Below, in pieces: positions 8,411 through 16,085 of a DNA stretch of 30,155 bases. Position 1 is the first letter of the stretch, and the number at the start of each line of letters is the position of its first letter. The stretch comes from a virus. The notes beneath the pieces are model-generated. The model made no database searches, was not told the origin of the DNA, and saw only the letters and a list, made by a program, of their open reading frames with translations. The stretch is from positions 1 through 30,155 of the IMG/VR virus record IMGVR_UViG_3300030104_004995. One strand, given 5' to 3'. The translations under genes were made by a program, and so were the position numbers.

Positions 8411-10617
8411 TCATCCTCTATGCTTAATAGTTCTTCATTCATCTGACGTTGCTTATTATCTGCTACTGGTTCTACCTGCTCTTTTGCAGTTTTCAACTCA
8501 TCTGCCAATCTAGTAGTATATAGCTTTTGTGCCATTTCCACTTTTGCTTCTGCCTTTGCCAGTTTCTTTTCAAACTCTTTGACTTCCACTCTTTTCCTAT
8601 CGTGTAATGATTCACGTTGTGCAGTTTGTAAATCGCCTTTGAGTTTCTTAATCTCATCTGCTTGAGCTTGCACCTGTCCCTGTAGCTGTTGCATTTGACC
8701 TGCTCTCTGAAGAACTCCTTCCATATCAGCAACGTCTGTTTGCTTCAATACTTCTGTTTGGTCAATTAGCCCTGCTTGGTGCAGTTGCATATAATATTCA
8801 AATCTTGCCCATCTGTTTGATGGTAGCGTGGATCCTGACATCACGATTACATCATACTTACCAATCGTAATATCATTGATCTTGCCCATATAATTCCCAA
8901 TATCATCATATATTGGAGAGTTGAGTACAACTTCTTTTGGCATATTATTGGGTTGCATCAATCTCAGTATTTTTTCATCTTTATAGACATATTGAATTAA
9001 CCCTACAATCACTCTTGCCATTTGGTTAATTCCTTCTTCAATATCATCTCTTTTTGATTTGATACGTCTTTGTCCATATTCATCCAAAGCCACCGTACCT
9101 TTAAAGGTTTGTGGAGATGAACCAACATCGCCTTGCATCATAGCATATATCCCTAAGATTCGCTCTATGTCTGCTTTGGCATCTGCTTCGTTTTTGTATA
9201 GCTCATTCGGTAAAGGGACAGGGCCAGCAACAATTGGAGTCCCTAGCTCTGGGTCGAACTCAATAACTGCTGTCCCAGCTCTTCCCCAGTCTTCTTCCAA
9301 TTGTTTTCTATTTATAGCACCACGAGGTATAAGGAGCTTTGTATTGGTTGAAGTAGATGCGTGTGCAATAATCAAAGAACGAATCTTATTGATATACTCT
9401 TGCAAACCTTTCACCAATCGTACATCGCTTAATGGATATGGATTTCTGTTCCATCCATTCATTATAGGTACAACTGGATATTCTTCAATTGGTAATACAA
9501 CTTTGAATAACTCTTCGTCACCAACGTGAACACATTGCATCACTTGGCATATCTCTATGTCGTTGACCATTATTTTTCCATCTTCGACTAGGTGTGCTTT
9601 TGTGATTATATCTATCTTTGTGGTGCTATTGGGTATGGATCCTACGTGCTCTTCACCTGCCATAGGGTGCTGTTGTCCTGTTTGAGGATCCATCATCATA
9701 TGGAAAGTGTCACCTTGCTTTTCGTGTACTTCCATATAATCTGCGACAGTTTTACTGTCTGTAAATATCTGCTCTCCTTGAGCATTGGTAATCATTACTG
9801 CAGGTTCTTTTATGTACTCATCAAATTCTTCTGCAGAAAGGATCTTTCTTTCATCTCGAAACGGATCATATACTTTATGATACGGTTGCCATACTTTGTA
9901 ATAACGCTCTATTAACTCTAATTCACGTTCTCCAGTAACAGAAACTCCATCCAATCTACGCTTTAACGTGACATCTTGTGATTCTTTGCCATACCGTGAA
10001 TCTGTTGGCATATTGATGTAACTAGTTTCTGTAGATTTTTTTATGATTTCTTCAAATTCAGGATACGCTTTAATCAATGCATCCTGTGAAACGACCTTTG
10101 CAACAATGATATTGCTTGCATCTCGACAGAATGGATCTTTGGATGAGGGATCAAAATACACTTCCAAAGGATCTAAGGATTTCATCTTAACCTCTCCTGA
10201 TCCAAAATCTGCCGTTGGGTCTACATATGCATACAGAACACCCATTCCCTTTACATAGTAATCATCTATAGCCTGTTTCAATTCTACATTCCCATTGGAA
10301 AGATCCCAGACAAATGCCATAATATCAGAGAACATACGTCCTACTCTGTTATCTGATGTTTCTCTACCTGTAGATTGAAATTTTGGTTTATTAGAAGTAA
10401 GCATAGCCTTTGCCTGCTCAACTGCAGAATAGGTTACGTTTACTACAATGGGTTGTTGGGAACGGTTTTTTAGAGCTGTTGCTTCAGAATCTGTCCATTG
10501 TTTCCCATTTCTGAATTCATTGTCCTCAACAGCTTGTTTTGCCCAGTTTTCACGTGCAGATGCGTATTCTCGTAGTAGATCTTGTGTGAGCTGGGTACTT
10601 TCTGTCTTTTTATGCAT
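8407..10617 (-). CDS. portal protein (P22-like)
   Basis: At 736 residues it has the length of P22-type portals (about 725). The N-terminal part (QDLLREYASARENWAKQAVEDNEFRNGKQW) and the segment PIVVNVTYSAVEQAKAMLTSNKPKF are typical of this family, as is the central LDPLEVYFDPSSKDPFCRDA and the 'SSPQTFKGTVALDEYGQRRIKSKRDDIEEGINQ' clip/crown region (motif cited by its core residues FKG and DDIEEG). The last 110 residues are a long coiled coil (QLQGQVQAQADEIKKLKG onward), like the barrel of P22 portals. It sits between large terminase and scaffold genes, as expected. The dodecameric ring docks terminase and passes DNA. No good Shine-Dalgarno sequence precedes the ATG. Dyad-rich DNA upstream (10618-10688) may hold a promoter. 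Confidence 0.85.
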   Translation of the reverse strand: MHKKTESTQLTQDLLREYASARENWAKQAVEDNEFRNGKQWTDSEATALKNRSQQPIVVNVTYSAVEQAKAMLTSNKPKFQSTGRETSDNRVGRMFSDIMAFVWDLSNGNVELKQAIDDYYVKGMGVLYAYVDPTADFGSGEVKMKSLDPLEVYFDPSSKDPFCRDASNIIVAKVVSQDALIKAYPEFEEIIKKSTETSYINMPTDSRYGKESQDVTLKRRLDGVSVTGERELELIERYYKVWQPYHKVYDPFRDERKILSAEEFDEYIKEPAVMITNAQGEQIFTDSKTVADYMEVHEKQGDTFHMMMDPQTGQQHPMAGEEHVGSIPNSTTKIDIITKAHLVEDGKIMVNDIEICQVMQCVHVGDEELFKVVLPIEEYPVVPIMNGWNRNPYPLSDVRLVKGLQEYINKIRSLIIAHASTSTNTKLLIPRGAINRKQLEEDWGRAGTAVIEFDPELGTPIVAGPVPLPNELYKNEADAKADIERILGIYAMMQGDVGSSPQTFKGTVALDEYGQRRIKSKRDDIEEGINQMARVIVGLIQYVYKDEKILRLMQPNNMPKEVVLNSPIYDDIGNYMGKINDITIGKYDVIVMSGSTLPSNRWARFEYYMQLHQAGLIDQTEVLKQTDVADMEGVLQRAGQMQQLQGQVQAQADEIKKLKGDLQTAQRESLHDRKRVEVKEFEKKLAKAEAKVEMAQKLYTTRLADELKTAKEQVEPVADNKQRQMNEELLSIEDE

Positions 10618-10688
10618 AAATGTACGTACTTAGCCTATCGACTGTTACTGTTGTAACGCTAAAGTACTACTTTAAGTTCCAAAAAAGT
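10618..10688 (-). promoter_or_regulatory. dyad-rich gap between large terminase and portal
   Basis: This 71-base gap contains a near-perfect dyad CTAAAGTA/TACTTTAAG, GTTAC-N4-GTAAC and the self-complementary GTACGTAC. It is one of the few real gaps in an otherwise overlapping operon and could hold a promoter, processing site or operator. Nothing decisive is visible. Confidence 0.3.
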
Positions 10689-12161
10689 TTATGCAGTCTT
10701 CCAAGTATCTGTATTTTTACGGACTCTATCTATTCTCTTAGGTTTGATTTCGGCTGTATGGTTAGGACGATACATACCTTTCATTGCATAGTACATACCA
10801 TCTAAGAGGTCATCGTGTTTTCCTCTGGGGTATAATAACAGTTCATCTTTCAAATCAAGCATATCTTTCTTCATATGCATCTTGCCTTGTGCAAAATACG
10901 GCTCCATTGTTTCTAATCGTGAAGATTTAGAAGCTCTTGGAGACTCTTTTATCTCTAAGCCTGATATAAAGATGTTTTCTTCTTCACATCGTGTACGCAA
11001 ATACTCTCGTAGCATCTCCTGATAGCCAACAGACTCAATGCGTACCTTTGAGGGCTTATACATCTTAAAATACTGTATAATGCTCTCTGCTAATTTCATA
11101 GGCGTAGCTCGTTTACGGTAATACGGCAAAATGTACCTGTTATTATCTGCATCGACTGCGATTGGCATTACTACTGAATAATCTGCAGTCTTTTTTATTG
11201 AAGAAGCTGGATCTACGCCCATAAATATATTGACAGGAATTCTTGCTTCTTTCCCATCGGTTAAAAAATGTTGTCCTTCGTCATCTACTGTATAATCATA
11301 ATTGTGGTATTTAAAATAGCTTTCACTAAATAATTGGTCTTCATCTCCAATGATCTGACATAAATATTCTCTATAAAAGACAGATACTCTAGCAATAGAC
11401 TCTAATTCTCGTTTTTTCTTCTTTAATTTCTCAATTGGTTGCCATTCTTCCCATAAGGCAACGCCTTTATCCATATCAGGTGCAAAATGATGATTTACCC
11501 ATCCATCCATCTCTTTTAGTATTTCTACCATACACCTTTGATGCTGTGGTGTGCCTATAACGGCCAATTTGCCCTTCATAGGATCCAAACTCGGTACGGC
11601 TGACTGTAACAGCCACCTAAGATTAGATTCCATCGCCTCGGCCGTTTTTGTGTTGTTTTCATCTTCAGGGTCATCTACAATAATTAACGTAGGTCTTTGG
11701 CTACCTACTTTAATACCACGTAACTGTTGCCCTGTACCTTTGCATATGATCATTGTACCATCTTTTAGTTCAATCTCTGATTTCGCCCATTGTTTAGCAC
11801 TATGTTGCCCCCAGTATCCATATATCGCTCGTAATTGTGTAGAGTAGTCTAATGCATCCTTAATAGTCCCTAATAATTTAATAGCGTGGTCTTGTGTTCG
11901 TGATACCAGTACAATAAGCTTTGTTCCCTCAGAATGAAAGATATGATATAGTGGATATACGCCACCTACTATAGAAGACTTGGCGTGACCACGTGGAGCA
12001 ATGATATTTACCTGTTTATGGTTATCATTCATTAACGTCTTAGCTATCGTGTAATGAAATTCTGGAGAAGGTACAGCATACATCTGGGGATTAATGATTT
12101 TTCCAAATAAAATCATATTCTCTTTTAGTTTCTGCCGTAGTAATACAGTACTCTTGTCCAT
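10689..12161 (-). CDS. terL: terminase large subunit
   Basis: The 490-residue protein shows both terminase activities. The ATPase domain has a Walker A-like APRGHAKSS at residues 55-63, Walker B LIIVDDPED at about 159-167 and a coupling motif VIGTPQ at about 201-206. The nuclease domain has its acidic triad at GVDPAS (Asp317), RIESVG (Glu375) and HDDLLDG (Asp450-451). It pumps DNA through the portal and cuts the concatemer. It starts in a TAATG overlap with a tiny Cys-rich gene and follows the small-terminase candidate, the usual order. Length and motifs look intact. Confidence 0.92.
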   Translation of the reverse strand: MDKSTVLLRQKLKENMILFGKIINPQMYAVPSPEFHYTIAKTLMNDNHKQVNIIAPRGHAKSSIVGGVYPLYHIFHSEGTKLIVLVSRTQDHAIKLLGTIKDALDYSTQLRAIYGYWGQHSAKQWAKSEIELKDGTMIICKGTGQQLRGIKVGSQRPTLIIVDDPEDENNTKTAEAMESNLRWLLQSAVPSLDPMKGKLAVIGTPQHQRCMVEILKEMDGWVNHHFAPDMDKGVALWEEWQPIEKLKKKKRELESIARVSVFYREYLCQIIGDEDQLFSESYFKYHNYDYTVDDEGQHFLTDGKEARIPVNIFMGVDPASSIKKTADYSVVMPIAVDADNNRYILPYYRKRATPMKLAESIIQYFKMYKPSKVRIESVGYQEMLREYLRTRCEEENIFISGLEIKESPRASKSSRLETMEPYFAQGKMHMKKDMLDLKDELLLYPRGKHDDLLDGMYYAMKGMYRPNHTAEIKPKRIDRVRKNTDTWKTA

Positions 12162-12316
12162 TACCTACGTTTTTTCCGTGTTTTTTTAGGGCACTTAGTC
12201 ATATTCTTAACTTTTGTCTCTTCTAGTATTCCTGTTTGCACTCCACAATGCAAATCTGTTCCTCTATATCCTGCAAATCCACATTGTATACCTTTCAGAG
12301 GGCAATGCTCAAACAT
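12161..12316 (-). CDS. small Cys-containing basic protein, 51 aa
   Basis: The frame begins MFEHCPLKGIQCGFAGYRG and overlaps the upstream stop (ATGTTTGA) and the terminase start (TAATG), so it is locked into the operon. Four cysteines (5, 12, 24, 42) plus His4 and His23 could bind zinc. The end is very basic (KKTRKKRR). Its position between the small and large terminase genes suggests a nucleic-acid-binding packaging helper. I do not recognise a family. Confidence 0.6.
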   Translation of the reverse strand: MFEHCPLKGIQCGFAGYRGTDLHCGVQTGILEETKVKNMTKCPKKTRKKRR

Positions 12317-12494
12317 CCTCATCAAAGAGATCGTACATCATTCCATATGTTTCCATCTCTCGTAGGGCATCCATTGCAATCTCAGATACCTGCTTTGTAT
12401 TCATTGTCCCCATTACTGCTATTACGTGTAAAGCTCGTACTGCAATATCAATCTGTATCAGCAATGCCTCATATGATTCATTCTCTTGGTTCAT
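12309..12494 (-). CDS. small helical acidic protein, 61 aa
   Basis: Starts MNQENESYEALLIQIDIAVRAL; the ATG lies inside the last codons of the small-terminase gene and its stop overlaps the next start. It is fully helical with an acidic end (YDLFDEDV). The frame is bounded by coupled genes on both sides, which supports translation. Function unknown; it may take part in packaging. Confidence 0.6.
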   Translation of the reverse strand: MNQENESYEALLIQIDIAVRALHVIAVMGTMNTKQVSEIAMDALREMETYGMMYDLFDEDV

Positions 12495-13254
12495 CCTTTT
12501 CTTCCTTTCGTTGCATAATCAGTTTCTTTTCTTCTTCTTGTGTTATCTGGTCTAGGATTTTCTTTGTATCTATGAGTTCTACGGTGTCTGTTGTAATTGC
12601 TTTATTAGGTTTCATCTCTAATAGATCCATTACTTGATCGTTGGCTTTCAGGAAATTCCCTACATCACCTTTATGTTCAGCCATTTCTAACGCTCTTATA
12701 AGATTATCTATGGCAAATTCTTTACTGATACTCTTTTCTAGGAGTATTTCTTTTACTTTCTTTTCTACTTCCATCTTTACCCTCTTATTTTTTAAGAATC
12801 TCCTAACAGTAGCTTCAGGAATTTTGTCATCAGGTCGATATATCTTTCCAAGCTTTGCAAAGTCCACTCCACCATTAAGCATCATATTTGCATATGTTGT
12901 AATAGTGTTTTTCCCACGAGTAGAGCGTACTTCAATATCTTCCCACGTTTTTGCAGGGTTGGTCTTGGTGTAGGTATTGTAGGAGTGATTCAATTTAAAA
13001 TGTATTTTTGCAGACATTGTGTCCCATCCTACGCCACCTGACAGCTTAATAAAGGTTTTTACATTTCCATTCTTGTCTGTGTATTCCTTTCTAGAGAGAC
13101 ATTCCATCACATAGTCATCATCTGTAAGGGCATAATCGCCCTTATCTGCATCTTTCCAGTATAGAAAAAACATTGGCTTATCTTCTGCCTCTTTTTTGGT
13201 ATATATCTGGAATTTCTGTTTTTTACGCTGATATATTCGTTCAATTTCTATCAT
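12478..13254 (-). CDS. putative terminase small subunit, 258 aa
   Basis: It lies just upstream of the large terminase, separated only by two tiny genes. The central part includes a likely helix-turn-helix region (NTITTYANMMLNGGVDFAKLG followed by PEATVRRFLKNKRVK), and the C-terminal part is charged and helical (KKILDQITQEEEKKLI). Small terminases have a DNA-binding N-terminal or central domain and an oligomerisation/ATPase-contact tail. The role is inferred mainly from gene order; the first 80 residues do not look like a known family to me. Confidence 0.5.
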   Translation of the reverse strand: MIEIERIYQRKKQKFQIYTKKEAEDKPMFFLYWKDADKGDYALTDDDYVMECLSRKEYTDKNGNVKTFIKLSGGVGWDTMSAKIHFKLNHSYNTYTKTNPAKTWEDIEVRSTRGKNTITTYANMMLNGGVDFAKLGKIYRPDDKIPEATVRRFLKNKRVKMEVEKKVKEILLEKSISKEFAIDNLIRALEMAEHKGDVGNFLKANDQVMDLLEMKPNKAITTDTVELIDTKKILDQITQEEEKKLIMQRKEEKDEPRE

Positions 13255-13257
13255 TAT

Positions 13258-13677
13258 CTACTTCCACTTAAACGAAAGACCTTGATCTGCCCTCACATAG
13301 CCAATAATCTTGTCTTTTTTGGTTTCTTTGCCACCAAAATGCGTATTCTTGGGCAATTCTTTTGTTGTCCACTTAAAATCATAGCCACTCTTTTTTAAAT
13401 TGGACATATTAAAAACATATATGTGGGTATTGGTTGCAACCACGTATAAAAACATCTTATCTGCAAAGAATGCATTCTCCATATTCTTTGCATACTTCTC
13501 ATACTCTACAAGACAGTCGTCATAATGAGCATTACGGATCTTTATTTCTACAAGATAATTCTTATCTTCTGCATCATAGTGTGCAAACTGCTCATCTGTA
13601 AGGGTTAAATCTGTGTGTGCTAGATCATTCAAGTACGAAATAATGTACGTACTTGCAAGATTGTGAATAGTATTCAC
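13258..13677 (-). CDS. PD-(D/E)XK-fold nuclease-like protein, 139 aa
   Basis: A GTG start follows the shared leader GATTGGAGTCA by about a dozen bases. Residues 35-46 (DAEDKNYLVEIK) give the D-x(8-9)-E-x-K arrangement (Asp35, Glu44, Lys46) of PD-(D/E)XK nucleases, followed by a helix (YDDCLVEYEKYAKN) and beta strands (KMFLYVVATNTHIYVFNM). It is the second gene of the late operon, upstream of terminase. It could process branched or concatemeric DNA before packaging. The fold assignment is reasonable from the motif; the substrate is unknown. Confidence 0.6.
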   Translation of the reverse strand: MNTIHNLASTYIISYLNDLAHTDLTLTDEQFAHYDAEDKNYLVEIKIRNAHYDDCLVEYEKYAKNMENAFFADKMFLYVVATNTHIYVFNMSNLKKSGYDFKWTTKELPKNTHFGGKETKKDKIIGYVRADQGLSFKWK

Positions 13678-13813
13678 TTGCTATTATGACTCCAATCATC
13701 TATTTTATATAACTATAGTTAAACTTTACTGTAAGTTTAACTTACAAGTACTTGTTACACTTACGGTAAGTGTACACGTACACGTGTAATTGAATACTTT
13801 AGTATAGTTTAAC
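13678..13813. promoter_or_regulatory. palindrome cluster upstream of the nuclease/terminase genes
   Basis: Four dyads follow one another: AGTTAAACTT-N6-AAGTTTAACT (13717-13742), ACAAGTACTTGT (13744-13755), TACACTTAC-G-GTAAGTGTA (13756-13774) and TACACGTGTA (13779-13788). ATACT-TT-AGTAT and another AGTTTAACTTA half-site lie just beyond. This looks like a regulator-binding array or promoter region controlling the late genes. No terminator-like T-run is present. Confidence 0.5.
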
Positions 13814-14011
13814 TTAATCCTTACTCTTAAGATCTGTCTTCTCGCCCATTTGCATTGCAATGGACTTTTGAATTATTTCAAATTCAGCTTTCAGCTCTTC
13901 AAAGTTCTCAAATTCAACTTCTTTCATCTCATCTACTTCCTGTTGTGACATTAACTTGTCTTCCCATTTTCCTGTGTTTGTATTAAACACTTCCATCAGT
14001 CTCTTTTTCAT
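13814..14011 (-). CDS. small coiled-coil protein, 65 aa, first gene of late operon
   Basis: Begins MKKRLMEVFNTNTGKWEDKLMSQQEVDEMKEVEFENFEELK: a charged, helical protein with a likely coiled coil over its second half and no cysteine. It is the first minus-strand gene after the divergent region and is separated from the nuclease gene by the palindrome cluster. It could be a late-operon regulator or a DNA-processing accessory; I do not recognise a family. Confidence 0.55.
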   Translation of the reverse strand: MKKRLMEVFNTNTGKWEDKLMSQQEVDEMKEVEFENFEELKAEFEIIQKSIAMQMGEKTDLKSKD

Positions 14012-14319
14012 ATCAAGTTCTACTTTAAATTAACTATTGTATGTATAACTTTACAACGCTATAAAGCGTAAATAGTTTCATTAGGTACTCTTAGGAAACA
14101 ATCTGTAGAATGGGAGTGGGAGGTTTACCATTAACCCTACCCCCTTCAATTCAGGGAGGGTTAGGTTGACTTGGTTGAGTTGAGTTAATTAAGTTCATTG
14201 AAATGAACTACACCTCTACCGAGGTGAGAGTATGTGAGCTTAACGCTCCCCCATATATATTCTCTTTAGATATGAAATCCTTACACTACGTAAGAGTAAC
14301 TAACTAATAGGAGAACACT
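14012..14319. promoter_or_regulatory. divergent leader region between late (minus) and small-gene (plus) units
   Basis: No gene is visible in these 308 bases. They hold several dyads: ACGCT-ATAA-AGCGT near 14060, a TAACCCT...AGGGTTA hairpin at about 14132-14164, AGTTCATT-GA-AATGAACT near 14200, CACCTC-TACC-GAGGTG near 14220 and CTTAC-N5-GTAAG near 14285. On the minus side TTTACG with TTATAC about 17 bases later is a possible late promoter. The plus-strand leader ends with AGGAG before the ATG at 14320. Confidence 0.45.
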
Positions 14320-14538
14320 ATGAAACTTAACTTTGATACTAATACTAAACTATCTGATCTAACAGCTTCACAATTTGGTAACCTTATGGTTGCATCACTT
14401 TTACACGCACAGAAAAAACAGTTAGAAAACTTCGGTGAGATGTTTGATACTGTCTTTGATTCTGTGATTGACAAAGCACCAGCGATGCTTGAAAAAGCTG
14501 AAGAACTCACCAAGGCGATTGAATCTAGCGATAACTAA
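14320..14538 (+). CDS. small acidic helical protein, 72 aa
   Basis: The ATG follows ATAGGAGAACACT, a good Shine-Dalgarno sequence. The sequence MKLNFDTNTKLSDLTASQFGNLMVASLLHAQKKQLENFGEM is helical, with an acidic C-terminus (EELTKAIESSDN). A strong terminator follows at 14541-14564, so this is a one-gene unit. Family unknown. Its His codon before Ala is CAC, in line with the CATG avoidance seen window-wide. Confidence 0.7.
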   Translation: MKLNFDTNTKLSDLTASQFGNLMVASLLHAQKKQLENFGEMFDTVFDSVIDKAPAMLEKAEELTKAIESSDN

Positions 14539-14540
14539 TA

Positions 14541-14564
14541 AAAAGGGGCTTTTGCCCCTTTTTT
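14541..14564 (+). terminator. intrinsic terminator
   Basis: AAGGGGC-TTTT-GCCCCTT stem-loop followed by a six-T run, directly after the 72-residue gene. The downstream sequence continues into the recurring CTCTTTAATTATAAC element. Confidence 0.9.
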
Positions 14565-14611
14565 CTCTTTAATTATAACAATCATAAACAACAACTCAAA
14601 AGGAGTCACTA

Positions 14612-14752
14612 ATGAAGAAACTTATGATTAAACTTGGTAAAATGACCAAGAAAACCGTAACTAATTCCAAAAAGATTGCACCTACAGTTAAGTCTGTAGT
14701 AAAAGAAAACGTCAGAGCATTTAAAGACGGTTACAACTGCGTAAATAATTAA
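14612..14752 (+). CDS. very basic small protein, 46 aa
   Basis: The start is set by the perfect leader AAAAGGAGTCACTAATG. The product MKKLMIKLGKMTKKTVTNSKK continues with a Lys-rich helical sequence ending GYNCVNN. About a quarter of residues are Lys or Arg, so nucleic-acid binding is possible. It stands alone between the terminator at 14541 and the hairpin at 14773-14800. No known family. Confidence 0.65.
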   Translation: MKKLMIKLGKMTKKTVTNSKKIAPTVKSVVKENVRAFKDGYNCVNN

Positions 14753-14772
14753 GGTTAGTTACGGATCACATA

Positions 14773-14802
14773 GAGAGAGTCAAGCAATTGGCTCTCTCTT
14801 TA
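14773..14802 (+). terminator. hairpin with CTCTTTAATT tail (repeat element copy)
   Basis: GAGAGAGTC pairs with GGCTCTCTC (one G-U) around a short loop, followed by TTTAATTTTAG. It is one of several copies of the same intergenic element in this window and may act as a weak terminator or RNA end-protecting hairpin. Confidence 0.55.
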
Positions 14803-14836
14803 ATTTTAGTTAAAAACAAAACAATTGGAGAACAAA

Positions 14837-15019
14837 ATGAAAATACCAGACCTAAAACATTTCGATGTAAAACAGTTTGAAAAAGACTTACAAACATTAA
14901 AAGACTATGCCGTTCCATTAAAAGAAGAAATTGAAAATCAGAAAGACATTATTAAAATTTCTCAAGAAAGATTAAAAGAACGTATGGAAATGGTTAAGAT
15001 CTTAGAAAACCTAGAATAA
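14837..15019 (+). CDS. small coiled-coil protein, 60 aa
   Basis: The ATG at 14837 is preceded by TTGGAG at correct spacing, so the in-frame TTG at 14825 is not the start. The protein MKIPDLKHFDVKQFEKDLQ is followed by an uninterrupted charged helix (KEEIENQKDIIKISQERLKERMEMVKILENLE), a likely coiled coil. It is bracketed by two copies of the hairpin/CTCTTTAATT element. Function unknown. Confidence 0.65.
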   Translation: MKIPDLKHFDVKQFEKDLQTLKDYAVPLKEEIENQKDIIKISQERLKERMEMVKILENLE

Positions 15020-15314
15020 ATCATTAAGAGAGTCGAATTAAACCTCGGCTCTCTTTAATTATAATCTTCTTTTATATTAAAAACAAATAACAATTCATTT
15101 GAGTAATAACTAGTCTCGGTCGTGATTCTCCTAGAGAAAGAGAACACATTAGATATATTTTTGTTAGGCAAAGGTTACGGATGAACCCCACCCATATAGT
15201 TGGTGTCCCATAAGCGAATAGAGCAAGTGATATTGTTACCAAGATACCTGTAGTCAAATAATAGGCCCAGAATTGGATTATTTGAACTTGGAAGAAAAAT
15301 ACAGGTAATTTAAT
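15020..15314 (+). other. non-coding stretch before tRNA-Tyr
   Basis: The first 50 bases are another copy of the repeat hairpin (GAGAGTCGA...CTCGGCTCTC, then TTTAATTATAAT). The rest, to 15314, shows no convincing ORF on the plus strand. The minus-strand frame here would run through the tRNA and is rejected. It may be a precursor leader for the tRNA transcript or an unrecognised structured RNA. Confidence 0.4.
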
Positions 15315-15393
15315 GAGTGTGTAGCCCGATTGGTAAGGGAGCGGTCTGTAAAACCGTTTAACCATCAAGTAGGTTCGATTCCTACCACACTCA
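15315..15393 (+). tRNA. tRNA-Tyr (GTA)
   Basis: A full cloverleaf can be drawn. The acceptor stem is GAGTGTG/CACACTC, a perfect seven pairs, with discriminator A. The D arm CCC/GGG has loop GATTGGTAA, and the anticodon stem GCGGT/ACCGT has loop CTGTAAA, giving anticodon GTA. A variable region of 11 bases is followed by a T arm GTAGG-TTCGATT-CCTAC. The variable arm is shorter than in most bacterial tRNA-Tyr. CCA is not encoded. It lies in the small-gene region, well away from the integrase, so it is probably a phage-borne translation aid rather than the att site. Confidence 0.9.
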
Positions 15394-15422
15394 CAATTTC
15401 AAATAGGTAGCACCTATTAAAA

Positions 15423-15488
15423 ACCAAGGGATTTGTAGCGTGAGTACTCGGAATCCTGTCTAAAAATGGCTGTCAGGCGTCCCTTGGT
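15423..15488 (+). ncRNA. candidate structured RNA downstream of tRNA-Tyr
   Basis: A perfect nine-base stem (ACCAAGGGA / TCCCTTGGT) closes a 66-base domain that also contains CCTG...CAGG and the self-complementary GAGTACTC. There is no ORF across it and it is richer in G and C than its surroundings. It has a tRNA-like closing stem but no T-loop TTCGA motif, so it is not a standard tRNA. I cannot assign it to a known RNA family. Confidence 0.45.
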
Positions 15489-15495
15489 AATAATT

Positions 15496-15522
15496 AACCG
15501 AGCAAAGGCTCGGTTCTCTTTA
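15496..15522 (+). terminator. hairpin with CTCTTTAATTATAAC tail (repeat element copy)
   Basis: AACCGAGC-AAAG-GCTCGGTT is an eight-pair stem followed by CTCTTTAATTATAAC. It ends the tRNA/structured-RNA unit and is another copy of the recurrent intergenic element. Confidence 0.6.
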
Positions 15523-15561
15523 ATTATAACTTACTTAATAATAACCAACTAGGAGTCACTA

Positions 15562-15948
15562 ATGAGTAACACTAAAAGAGCAAATAAAACACAGAAAATT
15601 GCCGAGGCTATGGCTGATGCTTTAAAAGCTAAATTTAGCAATAGAGCTAATAAAGGCAATTTCTGGTTCAATAGCAAAGATAAAGAAACTGGCGAATACA
15701 GTAAGAATAGACCAGTAACGATAGAAAATATTGATAAATACTGGACAGATGATCATTACTTTAATCTTTGGCATCAAATAGCAGATAGAGAAACTGGCGA
15801 AGAGCTTGAGCAATCCGTACTTGATGAACAGCTTGATAAGCTTGTTGATCTATTCTACGGCTCAGAGTATACGCTAGGTTTGAAATACCCTTATCCGTCT
15901 GCAAAAGGCACATCTGTCTCATATAGCATATTAAAGTACGATAAATAA
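15562..15948 (+). CDS. hypothetical protein, 128 aa
   Basis: The start is fixed by the leader CTAGGAGTCACTAATG. The protein MSNTKRANKTQKIAEAMADALK has a basic helical N-terminus, then an aromatic, charged middle (NIDKYWTDDHYFNLWHQIADRE) and a C-terminal beta-like end (GTSVSYSILKYDK). It is a single-gene unit closed by a strong terminator. No family recognised. Confidence 0.7.
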   Translation: MSNTKRANKTQKIAEAMADALKAKFSNRANKGNFWFNSKDKETGEYSKNRPVTIENIDKYWTDDHYFNLWHQIADRETGEELEQSVLDEQLDKLVDLFYGSEYTLGLKYPYPSAKGTSVSYSILKYDK

Positions 15949-15963
15949 CGAACCTGATGCATC

Positions 15964-15994
15964 AAGCCCCTTACTTCGGTAGGGGGCTTTTTTA
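15964..15994 (+). terminator. intrinsic terminator with UUCG tetraloop
   Basis: AAGCCCCTTAC-TTCG-GTAGGGGGCTT, eleven pairs including one G-T, followed by TTTTA. The stable UUCG loop and the T-run make this a textbook terminator. Confidence 0.92.
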
Positions 15995-16085
15995 CTATAA
16001 AAAGGAGCAAGCAAGTGCTTGCCCATTATTTTTTAAAACTCAACTCTACCAAGGAACTAGGTAGAAAAAAGGAAACAAACAAACA

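Noticed and set aside
9059-9529. 156-residue plus-strand frame inside the portal gene
   Set aside because: Antisense to a well-supported portal protein; no start signal and unlikely composition.
13717-13788. CRISPR or intrinsic terminator
   Set aside because: The palindromes differ from one another, have no regular spacers and no T-run.
15072-15368. 98-residue minus-strand frame
   Set aside because: It runs through the tRNA-Tyr gene on the opposite strand and has no ribosome-binding site.
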